Assembly: GCF_000764665.1 (NCBI RefSeq)
Contig: NZ_JRGM01000130.1
Location: forward strand, 62,001 to 126,000
From: Aeromonas lacus
GTDB lineage: Bacteria > Pseudomonadota > Gammaproteobacteria > Enterobacterales > Aeromonadaceae
Direction of reading: 5' to 3'
Length of the DNA: 64,000 bases
Made by a program: the position numbers and the translations under genes
The notes under the pieces: model-generated
Databases searched by the model: none
Seen by the model: only the letters and a program-made list of their open reading frames with translations
What the model was told of the DNA's origin: nothing
Shown: in pieces, positions 30,821 to 38,833 of the stretch
Layout: each line of letters starts with the position of its first letter
Position numbering within the stretch: position 1 is the stretch's first letter

Positions 30821-31147
30821 TCAGGGCCGCTCGTCATGAGTGATGAGAGTTGGATCGCCAAAGAATCCGGATAATTGGCAAAGTTCCAGAAGTTCCAGCA
30901 CGACGTTGCTATGCCAGACCAGCGAGAGGGGGTAACCTTGTTGCTGTGCACTTTTTTTGGCTGCGATCAGCAGTTGGAGTCCCGCACTATCTATCTCGGC
31001 AATATTTGCCAGATTGAGTTCCAGTTCCCGTCCTTGATAGAGCAAGGGGGTGAGTGCCTCTTTGATTTCGCCCACTGTGTATATGGTGAGCTCGTCAGGT
31101 AGTGTTACCACTGTCTTGTTATCCAGCATCTCGCTTTGCAATGACAT
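30821..31147 (-). CDS. STAS-domain protein (anti-sigma-factor-antagonist fold) in che operon
   Basis: 108 residues forming a single STAS domain. The strand-turn-helix IAEIDSAGLQLLIAAKKSA (about 48-66) carries the serine that is phosphorylated in SpoIIAA-like proteins (DSAG). It lies between cheY and cheA in the operon, and small STAS proteins occur at this place in several non-E. coli chemotaxis operons. A role as a phosphorylation-dependent switch, or in coupling the array to other partners, is inference; no cognate anti-sigma kinase or phosphatase gene is in the operon. Confidence 0.85.
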   Translation of the reverse strand: MSLQSEMLDNKTVVTLPDELTIYTVGEIKEALTPLLYQGRELELNLANIAEIDSAGLQLLIAAKKSAQQQGYPLSLVWHSNVVLELLELCQLSGFFGDPTLITHDERP

Positions 31148-31160
31148 ATGAGCTCCGGGA

Positions 31161-31529
31161 TCATGGCATGATCAGTTTGGATACCGCGGAGAGCATCTGT
31201 TCCGGCTGGAACGGTTTGACTACCCATGCTTTGGCGCCTGCAGCCTGGCCTTCCTGCTTTTTGCTATCCTGCGACTCTGTCGTCAGCATGATGACGGGAG
31301 TGAATTTGTAGCTAGCCAGCTTTTTCGCCTCTTTAACAAAGGTGATACCATCCATGTTGGGCATGTTGACGTCGCTGATGATCAGGTTGATCTTCTTGCC
31401 GTCGAGTTTTTTGAGCGCGTCCTTGCCATCACAGGCTTCCATTACTTCATAACCTGCGCCTTTGAGCGTCATGCCTACGACTTGGCGAATGGTTGCCGAG
31501 TCATCCACGATCAGGATCGTTTTGCCCAT
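31161..31529 (-). CDS. cheY: Chemotaxis response regulator CheY
   Basis: Single-domain receiver, 122 residues. Asp9/Asp10 (ILIVDDSATIR), phospho-acceptor Asp53 (SDVNMPNMDG), the switch threonine in MLTTES near 82 and Lys104 in VVKPFQ are all present. Membership in an operon distinct from the main flagellar cluster leaves open whether it acts on the flagellar motor. It is the second gene, 9 bp after the first MCP. Confidence 0.94.
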   Translation of the reverse strand: MGKTILIVDDSATIRQVVGMTLKGAGYEVMEACDGKDALKKLDGKKINLIISDVNMPNMDGITFVKEAKKLASYKFTPVIMLTTESQDSKKQEGQAAGAKAWVVKPFQPEQMLSAVSKLIMP

Positions 31530-31538
31530 ATATCTCTC

Positions 31539-32756
31539 CTAGAAAAATGTGATGTCAGCGCTGCTTGTTTGCGCTTGGACTGTACGGGTAGTGCGACCAT
31601 GGTGAATATTGCGTTGCTCATCGGTTGCATATGAGAGCTCCATATCAGCCAACCACCGGTTGGCATCGATCCGGATTGGTCCCGATAGCTGGTTGTTTTG
31701 CTCCGATTGCAGGTGGTTCGAGAGGTTCTCCATATTTTTCCGGATATGGCTCAGGATCTGGCTGACCCTGTCCTGAAATTGCAGTGAGACAATAACGTTG
31801 GAGATCTCGCGATGGATTTCTGTGCTTTCGTTTTGCAGTAAAGACGCTGACTCAGCCAGACTGTCGGTGGCATGACGAAAGCGGCTCAGTACTTGCTCGA
31901 TGGTTTGCTCGGAATTGAGGGCCGAGGCGTGATCCCGTGCCGCGGCATTTTCGGCAATCTGAAATGCACGGCTGATCCCTGTGTTGATGGTGTCGACTTT
32001 ATCCGTCATTTTTTGGGCTGTTTCGCTGGAGAGGCGTGACAGGTTACGCACTTCATCCGCTACCACGGCAAAACCACGTCCGGCTTCGCCAGCCCGTGCA
32101 GCTTCAATGGCTGCGTTGAGTGCCAGCAGGTTGGTCTGGGAGGCAATCTTGGCAACATCCATCGCCATGGCATTGAGTTCGATGGTGTAGGTTGTCAGGC
32201 TTTTTATCTCGGCCAGCATGGCATCCCGATTGGCTTGCGCCGAGTGCAAGATGGCCACGACTTCATTGAGCTGTTGTTGGCTTTCGCTCAGAACTCCTGC
32301 CATGCCGCGAGAGTTGGCATCTCCCAGTTCCCCCGCAGCAAGATGAGAGGCATTGACGGCTTCTTCCAGCTTGGTGGCCAATCCGCTGAAGCGTTGAGTC
32401 AGATCGATCATTGCCTCCTCGGTCTGTTGGCGAGAGTTTTCAATCTGTTTTGACCAGATGGGGAGAACTTTTTCACATACCTGTTCGAGACCAGCGATGG
32501 AGTGGGCATATACGCTGTTATCTATGGCCGCAGAATCAGCTGCGCGAGTTTGCTGGTGGTGCAACTGCTGATGGAAATGGCGAGATGTCCAGAGAGAGGC
32601 CCCGCAGGAGAAGAGCACGGTAACAAGCAGGTAAATGAGCGAAAGGGCGCCGGCAAGCTGTAACAGCAGGCAGCTCAACACGCCAAGACCGATACCGCAG
32701 AACCAGCAAACCGGTTCCCAAAGCGGTGTGTTTACGCCACTTTTTGGTTGTGTCAT
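31539..32756 (-). CDS. Methyl-accepting chemotaxis protein without periplasmic domain
   Basis: 405 residues. Two hydrophobic helices close together (about 17-36 and 39-57) anchor the protein with essentially no periplasmic loop, so input must come from the membrane or cytoplasm. Then a coiled region and a short signalling hairpin with [23 protein letters not shown] (split here: [17 protein letters not shown] and [16 protein letters not shown]). It ends SADITFF. It is the first gene of the operon. Short signalling length suggests that it belongs to a different receptor length class from the other two receptors. Confidence 0.88.
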   Translation of the reverse strand: MTQPKSGVNTPLWEPVCWFCGIGLGVLSCLLLQLAGALSLIYLLVTVLFSCGASLWTSRHFHQQLHHQQTRAADSAAIDNSVYAHSIAGLEQVCEKVLPIWSKQIENSRQQTEEAMIDLTQRFSGLATKLEEAVNASHLAAGELGDANSRGMAGVLSESQQQLNEVVAILHSAQANRDAMLAEIKSLTTYTIELNAMAMDVAKIASQTNLLALNAAIEAARAGEAGRGFAVVADEVRNLSRLSSETAQKMTDKVDTINTGISRAFQIAENAAARDHASALNSEQTIEQVLSRFRHATDSLAESASLLQNESTEIHREISNVIVSLQFQDRVSQILSHIRKNMENLSNHLQSEQNNQLSGPIRIDANRWLADMELSYATDEQRNIHHGRTTRTVQAQTSSADITFF

Positions 32757-32840
32757 TTGAAGTTTTATCCCAGTGCAAAATTTTTAGGGGTTCAAGAGCC
32801 AATGGTTTTAATGTGAGGGTCTCTTGAATCTCTTTCTTTA

Positions 32841-32870
32841 TTTATAGTTGGCACAATAAGGGTAGCGTAA
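32841..32870 (-). promoter_or_regulatory. Possible promoter of the chemotaxis operon
   Basis: Reading the minus strand: TTACGC at 32870-32865, 18 bp, TATAAA at 32846-32841, about 85 bp before the first MCP start. No sigma-28 or sigma-54 consensus was recognised in this leader. Confidence 0.35.
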
Positions 32871-32960
32871 AAAAAATAATTGGCTGCAAATTGGTCTGTT
32901 ATGACAGGTAGTCAGAGGCGCTGTTAAGGGGACAAGAACAGGAGTTGGGTGAACTGGATA

Positions 32961-32990
32961 AAAAAAGAGCCTGCAATTGCAGGCTCTTTT
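32961..32990 (-). terminator. Terminator after fabH
   Basis: Perfect palindrome AAAAGAGCCTGCAATTGCAGGCTCTTTT (14-bp arms; positions 32963-32990) with a T tract on the minus strand. It ends the fabH transcript just before the chemotaxis operon leader. Confidence 0.88.
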
Positions 32991-33007
32991 GCTGAAAGCG
33001 GTAGCTG

Positions 33008-34096
33008 TCAGGCTTCGTTGGCGTGGGCTTTTTGGCACCCTTCCACCGCATGGGCGATGAGCTCCAGCGCGCTCTTGTCGCACGGCGGCAGTTCAGCCTC
33101 GCACTTACTGATAGGGGTAACACGATCGCCCCACTTGATGATGGCGGCGCCCCAGGTCAGGCCGGCACCGAAGGCGGCGGTCAGCAGATAGGAGTTTGGC
33201 TGGACACGGCCCTGCTCCAGCGCTTCGCACAGGGCGATGGGCACGGTGGCGGCCGAGGTGTTGCCGTAGTTTTCGATGTTGACCATCACCTTATCCATTG
33301 GCGCATTCATCCGCTTGGCGAGGGTTTCGATGATGCGGATATTGGCCTGATGGGGAACGATCAGGTCGATCTGCTCGGGGGTCACTCCAGCCTGAGACAA
33401 AACGGTAGAAGTTGCTTCACCCATACCGCGTACGGCACGCTTGAAGATCTCCTGACCTTCGAAGTTGAAGGTGAACAGCCCATCGATATCGGCAAAACGC
33501 ACCCGATCGGTACCGAAGTTCGGTACGTGCAGGATCTCCCGGGCTTCGCTGTCACAGCCGAGCTTGTTGGCAATCAGACCACACTCCTGCTCGCTTGTCT
33601 CGATCACCACGGCACCGGCGCCGTCGCCAAACAGTACCGCTGTATCGCGACGGGCCCAGTCCAGCAGATAGGTGAGGCGCTCGGCGCCGATCACCAGCAC
33701 CTTTTTCATCATGCCGGTCTGTACCAGTGAGGTAGCGACCGAGAGGGAGTAGACGAAACCGGTGCAGGCAGCGTTGAGATCGAACACGGCGGCGTTCACG
33801 GCGCCCAGTTTCTTCTGCACCGCAGAGGCGGCGCTTGGCAGCAGGTTGTCTGGGGTGGCGGTAGCCAGGATGATGCCATCGAGGTCGCTCGCTTCGAGAC
33901 CGGCACAAGCCAGCGCGCGACGGCCAGCCAGAGTGGCCAGGTCTGAGGTACTGACATGGGAGACCCGACGCTGCTTGATGCCGGTACGGGGATAGATCCA
34001 CTCATCTGACGTATCCATGATGGTGCTGAGATCATCGTTGGTCAGCACGGAGGGGGGCAGGCATTTTCCCCAGCCTGTGATATTGGCGTATTTCAT
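33008..34096 (-). CDS. Beta-ketoacyl-ACP synthase III, second-type FabH
   Basis: Condensing enzyme of the KAS III family. 362 residues from the ATG at 34096 ([14 protein letters not shown]); the frame is open 17 codons further up but without homology. Catalytic triad Cys111 ([11 protein letters not shown]), His249 (VPHQANIRI) and Asn279 ([12 protein letters not shown]). It is longer than E. coli FabH (317) by a C-terminal extension of some 35 residues and is not next to plsX, fabD or acpP, so it resembles the separate FabH2 of Vibrio rather than the pathway-initiating FabH. Its acyl-CoA specificity cannot be judged by eye. Confidence 0.85.
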   Translation of the reverse strand: MKYANITGWGKCLPPSVLTNDDLSTIMDTSDEWIYPRTGIKQRRVSHVSTSDLATLAGRRALACAGLEASDLDGIILATATPDNLLPSAASAVQKKLGAVNAAVFDLNAACTGFVYSLSVATSLVQTGMMKKVLVIGAERLTYLLDWARRDTAVLFGDGAGAVVIETSEQECGLIANKLGCDSEAREILHVPNFGTDRVRFADIDGLFTFNFEGQEIFKRAVRGMGEATSTVLSQAGVTPEQIDLIVPHQANIRIIETLAKRMNAPMDKVMVNIENYGNTSAATVPIALCEALEQGRVQPNSYLLTAAFGAGLTWGAAIIKWGDRVTPISKCEAELPPCDKSALELIAHAVEGCQKAHANEA

Positions 34097-34322
34097 CTTG
34101 TTACCGCTTCTCAAAGTGGAGCGCCCCGCGGGCGGAAAATCGTGCAATTATGCCGTACGAGACAACCACTGTCATCTTGTGGTCATGGTTATGTGCTGGG
34201 CAAGTGGCTGCGCCATCTGGCAAGAAAGGGTCGCAACGTGCTGAACATGGCTGGAAATTTTGCTTAAAACGAGATGCTTGCTTGTCCTAAGATAGGCGTT
34301 TCGCCACCGATGAGGGTATCCC

Positions 34323-35264
34323 TTGCTCAGAGCCAATCTCAACTTGCTGCCCACCCTCAAGGTACTGCTGGAGACCCGCAATATCAGCCGGGCTGCCGAG
34401 CTGCTGCACTTGAGTCAACCCTCCATCAGCAAGCAGCTTGCCCAGTTGCGCAGCGAGTTTGACGACGAGCTGCTGGTGCGGGAGGGGCAACGCTGGCTGC
34501 TGACGCCACGGGCTGAAGCGCTGGCAGCCCAGCTGGCGGACTCTCTCGGTGCACTGGAACGTCTCTACGAGGCGCCCGGGTTTGATCCGAGCCGCTGTGA
34601 GCGGGTATTTCGGCTCGCCTCTTCTGATTATGTGGCTCAGCATATTCTGCCCGATATCTGCGCCGCGCTCGCCAAAGAGGCGCCGTTGGCGGCGCTGGAG
34701 TACAGCTTGTGGGACAAGCGCCAGCTGCCGCAACTGTGGCAGTCCGAGCTCGATCTGGTCTCCACCATCACCGAGCAGGTGCCGGATCAGATACGCGGTC
34801 TGCATCAGGGGGAAGATCGGCTGGCGGTGTTGATGGGACGTCATCACCCGCTGGCGGGCAAGGCGCTGAGTCTCGATGACTATCTGGCTTGGCCTCACCT
34901 GCAGGTGAGCGGCGGTGGCGACAAGGACAGCCCGGTTGAACAGGTGTTGGCGCCGCAGGGACTGGGTCGGCGCTGGTTTGCCAGGGTTCCCTTCTTTCAG
35001 GCGGCGGTGGAGGTGTTGCTGCGCACCGATTGCCTGATGACCACCCCGGCCCATATTGCCTGGCAGCTCTCCTGCGGCCATGGGCTCACCTTTGTCGACC
35101 TGCCGTTTGCTACCCGTGACCAGCAGTATCATCTGCTGTGGCACCAGCGCCATCATCAGGATCCGGCCCACCGCTGGTTTCGCGAGCTGGCCTACCCTTT
35201 CCTGCGGGATCACCTGCAACGTACCGTTGGCGAGAGTCGCAAGCTGCTCGGTCACAGTGATTAG
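34323..35264 (+). CDS. LysR-family transcriptional regulator
   Basis: 313 residues. The winged-helix region is canonical: NLLPTLKVLLETRNISRAAELLHLSQPSISKQLAQL at about 7-42, then the co-inducer domain (about 95-300) with two Rossmann-like lobes. It starts at TTG 34323 with GAGG upstream; no in-frame ATG fits. The neighbour 128 bp downstream on the same strand is a LysE-type exporter gene, which it may control; LysR regulators are, however, usually divergent from their target, so this is weak inference. Convergent/divergent to fabH. Confidence 0.88.
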   Translation: MLRANLNLLPTLKVLLETRNISRAAELLHLSQPSISKQLAQLRSEFDDELLVREGQRWLLTPRAEALAAQLADSLGALERLYEAPGFDPSRCERVFRLASSDYVAQHILPDICAALAKEAPLAALEYSLWDKRQLPQLWQSELDLVSTITEQVPDQIRGLHQGEDRLAVLMGRHHPLAGKALSLDDYLAWPHLQVSGGGDKDSPVEQVLAPQGLGRRWFARVPFFQAAVEVLLRTDCLMTTPAHIAWQLSCGHGLTFVDLPFATRDQQYHLLWHQRHHQDPAHRWFRELAYPFLRDHLQRTVGESRKLLGHSD

Positions 35265-35392
35265 TCTCAGTTAGTTGTGTGCTGCTATAGCCATTGGTTA
35301 TGGAATCTATTCATAACTTTCACTACTGGCATAATTGCTCAACCCGTACCCTGAATGCAGGGCATCATATCGAGCATATAAAGAGGAAAAGC

Positions 35393-36001
35393 ATGGAACT
35401 GACGAGTTGGCTGGCACTGGCCGCAATCTGCGTGATGGGCGCCATCAGCCCGGGGCCGAGTCTGGCGCTGATCATCCGCAACACGGTGCAGGGCGGGCAG
35501 GGGCATGGCGTCGCCACTGCGCTTGGCCACGGCCTCGGGGTTGGTATCTATGCGCTGGTCACCGCGCTTGGGCTCTCCATCCTGATCACCCAGACCCCGA
35601 TCCTGTTTGATCTGATCCGCTACGGCGGTGCCGCGTTTCTTGCCTGGCTTGGGGTGAAAGCCCTGCTGGCCAAGCCTGCCAATGGTGAAGCGAGTGAAGA
35701 GGTGCACCAGCTGCGCGGTCGGCAGGGTGCCTTTGAAGGTTTTATGGTGGCCTTTCTCAACCCCCAGCTGGCGGTGTTCTTCATCGCCCTGTTCAGCCAG
35801 TTTGTGCGAGCCGATACCGGCTGGAGCGAAGGTGGCATCATGATGCTCACCGCGGGCGGGATCGATGCAGTCTGGTACGTGCTGGTGGCGCTGGTGCTCT
35901 CGCGCGGGCCTGTGCTGGCATGGCTTAAAGCCAAATCCTTTGTGATCGATAAGGTGAGCGGCTTGGTGCTGCTGGGACTGGCACTCAAGGTGGTTATCTA
36001 A
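35393..36001 (+). CDS. LysE/RhtB-family amino-acid exporter
   Basis: 202 residues, six predicted membrane helices. The N-terminal signature GAISPGPSLALIIRNTVQGG (about 15-34) is typical of the family. The start is the ATG at 35393 with AGAGGA upstream; the same frame begins at 35294 but without homology. Substrate is unknown (homoserine, threonine, lysine or other amino acids are family substrates). It is transcribed in the same direction as the LysR gene. Confidence 0.88.
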   Translation: MELTSWLALAAICVMGAISPGPSLALIIRNTVQGGQGHGVATALGHGLGVGIYALVTALGLSILITQTPILFDLIRYGGAAFLAWLGVKALLAKPANGEASEEVHQLRGRQGAFEGFMVAFLNPQLAVFFIALFSQFVRADTGWSEGGIMMLTAGGIDAVWYVLVALVLSRGPVLAWLKAKSFVIDKVSGLVLLGLALKVVI

Positions 36002-36098
36002 TCCTGCATTTCGCAGATACCTTAAGCGGGATCAAGGCATGCGGGTGGTGAATGGGCTAGAGTAGCGGCCATTTGCTGTCCGCTCTGATCCCGAGACC

Positions 36099-37958
36099 AT
36101 GCACCAGAACAAGCACCCGTTAAGCCACAACAACCGGTTGGAGCTGCTGGCTCCGGCCAAAAACCTCGCCTACGGCATCGAAGCCATCAACCATGGCGCC
36201 GATGCCGTCTACATTGGCGGCCCTGCCTTTGGCGCCCGCAGTGCGGCGGGCAACACCCTCGAAGATATCGAAGCGCTGGCGCGTCACGCCCACCGTTTCG
36301 GTGCCCAGGTCTTTGTCGCCTTCAACACCTTGCTGCACGATCACGAGCTGGAGCAGGCCCGGCGCCTGACCCAGCAGATCTATGAAGCGGGGGCCGATGC
36401 GCTGATCGTGCAGGACATGGGGCTGCTGGCGCTCGATCTCCCTCCCATCGCGCTCCATGCCAGTACCCAGACTGACAACCGCACGCCGGAGAAGGTGAAG
36501 TTTCTGCAGGATGTGGGCTTCTCTCAGGTGGTGCTGGCGCGCGAGTTGTCCCTTGCGCAGATCCGCGAGATCAGCGCGGCAACCAACGTGCAGCTGGAGT
36601 TCTTTATCCACGGCGCGCTCTGTGTCTCCTACAGCGGCCAGTGCAACATCAGCCACGCCCGTACCGGCCGCAGTGCCAACCGCGGTGAATGTGCCCAGCT
36701 CTGCCGTCTGCCTTGCTCGCTGCAAAAGCCGGACGGTGAAGTGCTGGTGGCCGACAGCCACCTGCTGTCCCTCAAGGATATGGATCAGACCGATAACCTG
36801 GAGGCCTTGATCGAGGCGGGCATTCGCTCCTTCAAGATCGAGGGGCGCCTCAAGGGGCTCGACTACGTCAAGAACGTCACTGCCTGGTATCGCAAAAAGC
36901 TCGACGCCATTCTCGACAGCCGCTCCGATCTGGTGGCTGCCTCGGCGGGTCGTTGCAGCTACAGCTTCGAGCCTGATCCCAAAAAGAGCTTCAACCGTGG
37001 CAGCACTGACTACTTCCTTAATGGCCGCCAGCAGGGGATCGACTCCACCAAGAGCCCGAAATACGTGGGTGAACCGCTCGGGCGTGTCACCAGAGTGACC
37101 AAGGATGGTATCGAGATCGACGGCAAGCAGGTCACCCTCAACAACGGTGACGGTTTGGGCTTCTTCAAGCCGAACAACGAGCTGGTGGGGATGCGCCTCA
37201 ACAAAGTCGAAGGTAAGCAGTTACTCCTGTCAGAACGCATGCCGGGGTTGAAGGTGGGCACCGAAATCTACCGCAACCACGATCAGGCGTTCAGCAAGAT
37301 GCTGGAGAAGGCGAGCGCGGATCGCCGCATCCGGGTCGATATGGTGCTGGCAGAGTGCGAGGAGGGCTTGTGCCTCACGCTTACCGACGAGCAGGGGATC
37401 AGCGCCGCGGTGACCCTGTCTTGCGACAAGCAGCCAGCCGACAATCCGGAGCGGGCGCTGCAACAGGCGCGCGACCAGCTTGGCAAACTCGGCAATACCC
37501 TGTTTGTGGCGCGCAAGATTGAGTTGGCATTCACTTACCCGCTATTCATCGCCGCATCACAGCTCAACGGGCTGCGCCGGGATGGCATCGCTGCGCTGGA
37601 GGTGGCGCGCGTGGCCAGCTACCAGCGCCCCGAGCGACGCATCGCCCTGCGGGATATCAGCTATCCCCAGCACCGCCTCTCCTATCTTGGCAATGTGCTG
37701 AACAGCGCCGCCGAAAAGTTCTTCCATGAGCACGGGGTGGAGCGTATTGCCCCCGCCTATGAGGCGAACAAGGAGGAGCGGGAAGTGGTACTGATGATCA
37801 CCAAGCACTGTATCCGTTACAGCCAGAACCTCTGCCCGAACGAGGTTCCGGGTCTCAAGGCCGAGCCACTGGAGCTCAAGATGGGTAAAGATACCTTCCG
37901 CCTGCGTTTTGACTGCAACCGCTGCGAAATGCATGTGATGGGCAGTTTGAAGAAGTGA
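36099..37958 (+). CDS. rlhA: 23S rRNA 5-hydroxycytidine C2501 synthase (U32 peptidase family)
   Basis: 619 residues, close to E. coli RlhA/YdcP (653), which is required for hydroxylation of C2501 in 23S rRNA. N-terminal TIM-barrel of the U32 family with LLAPAKNLAYGIEAINHGADAVYIGGP near 16-42 and the signature FIHGALCVSYSGQC NISHARTGRSANRGECAQLCRLPC near 168-205 (cysteines likely to bind a metal/cluster), followed by a DUF3656 middle domain. The C terminus has a further cysteine pair FDCNRCEM. Shorter U32 proteins (UbiU/UbiV, TrhP/YegQ) lack this middle domain. A terminator follows. Confidence 0.9.
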   Translation: MHQNKHPLSHNNRLELLAPAKNLAYGIEAINHGADAVYIGGPAFGARSAAGNTLEDIEALARHAHRFGAQVFVAFNTLLHDHELEQARRLTQQIYEAGADALIVQDMGLLALDLPPIALHASTQTDNRTPEKVKFLQDVGFSQVVLARELSLAQIREISAATNVQLEFFIHGALCVSYSGQCNISHARTGRSANRGECAQLCRLPCSLQKPDGEVLVADSHLLSLKDMDQTDNLEALIEAGIRSFKIEGRLKGLDYVKNVTAWYRKKLDAILDSRSDLVAASAGRCSYSFEPDPKKSFNRGSTDYFLNGRQQGIDSTKSPKYVGEPLGRVTRVTKDGIEIDGKQVTLNNGDGLGFFKPNNELVGMRLNKVEGKQLLLSERMPGLKVGTEIYRNHDQAFSKMLEKASADRRIRVDMVLAECEEGLCLTLTDEQGISAAVTLSCDKQPADNPERALQQARDQLGKLGNTLFVARKIELAFTYPLFIAASQLNGLRRDGIAALEVARVASYQRPERRIALRDISYPQHRLSYLGNVLNSAAEKFFHEHGVERIAPAYEANKEEREVVLMITKHCIRYSQNLCPNEVPGLKAEPLELKMGKDTFRLRFDCNRCEMHVMGSLKK

Positions 37959-38005
37959 TAGCAGGAATGTAGCTCTGTTAAGCCAGTGCAGGCTGGGAAG
38001 CAATG

Positions 38006-38042
38006 AAAAAGCCCCGGAGTTTGGCTCTGGGGCTCTGTTTTT
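38006..38042 (+). terminator. Terminator after rlhA
   Basis: AGCCCCGGAG pairs with CTCTGGGGCT (one G-T wobble) around TTTGG, then CTGTTTTT. Confidence 0.75.
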
Positions 38043-38741
38043 GGCGATTACGGCTGGAACTGCGCAGCCGCTTTCAAGCTCTGAATGGCGCTTTGTGTAC
38101 CTATTCGGCTGAATGAGATTAATTGGGTCACGACGTTGTCATCGACTTTGGGTAATGCATTTATTCCCAATACAATATCGATATTTAATAAATTCAGTAT
38201 ATAAGTATAAGGTTTGTCTCCATCATTGGATTTTTAAAAATCCATGTATCAATCAGTCAATGCTCACAGATTCTTACGAATGGTTATTTCAGTTGCTGAA
38301 ATAATGCCAGTTGATGTTTTTACGCTGACATTCTTATTCTGTGTTGGGCGTGTATTGTTAAGGTGTTGTCGATCATTTTTCTCCATTAAATAGGGTGTCA
38401 CCGGTAGTTATGCAGTGGCTATTTCTATTAGTACTCTATTAATAGATACCGGATGAAAATGAGTGGTAATTAAGCGTGATTGTTCGGAACTGAAAAGTAA
38501 ATCCAATTTCAAATGGTTACATCCTCATGTTGCAATGTTCTTTGGATGTTGCATTACTGCTGAAACATGACTGGGGTGATGGGACACCTATTAACTGGCA
38601 GCAGATATTGAAATGGGCTGCTTTTTTATAGCGGTTTATATGTTGTTTAGACATTGTTTTTATTGTTATTAATTGGTGTTGTTTTAAGTTAAGACTCGTT
38701 GTCAGAGCATATGAAAGACAGATAGTAATATGAGCCATTTA
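38043..38741. other. AT-rich non-coding stretch upstream of cpdB
   Basis: About 700 bp between the rlhA terminator and the cpdB control region with no convincing gene. From about 38150 to 38760 it is clearly AT-rich compared with its flanks. The few open frames (63 aa at 38113-38304 plus; 73 aa at 38517-38738 minus) have no ribosome-binding site or recognisable family. It may be a decayed remnant, an H-NS-bound silencing region or a long regulatory leader; none can be established. Confidence 0.5.
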
Positions 38742-38784
38742 TGCAATTTTGCTCACATGAATCTGTCTGGTTTGCAGGTAGAAT
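38742..38784 (+). promoter_or_regulatory. CRP-like class II promoter of cpdB
   Basis: A CRP-like site TGCAA-N6-TCACA (38742-38757; right half perfect, left half 3 of 5) lies upstream of a -10 box TAGAAT at 38779-38784; there is no -35 box (CATGAA). Taking the start as 7 bp after the -10, the site centre falls at about -41.5, the class II activating position. The cpdB ATG is about 50 bp downstream of the -10 box. Confidence 0.45.
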
Positions 38785-38833
38785 GTACGGGCTGGCATTA
38801 ACGATAAACACAACATAAAGTGAGAAACAACTC

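Noticed and set aside
38113-38304. 63-codon plus frame in the AT-rich region
   Set aside because: No ribosome-binding site, low-complexity composition and no recognisable family.
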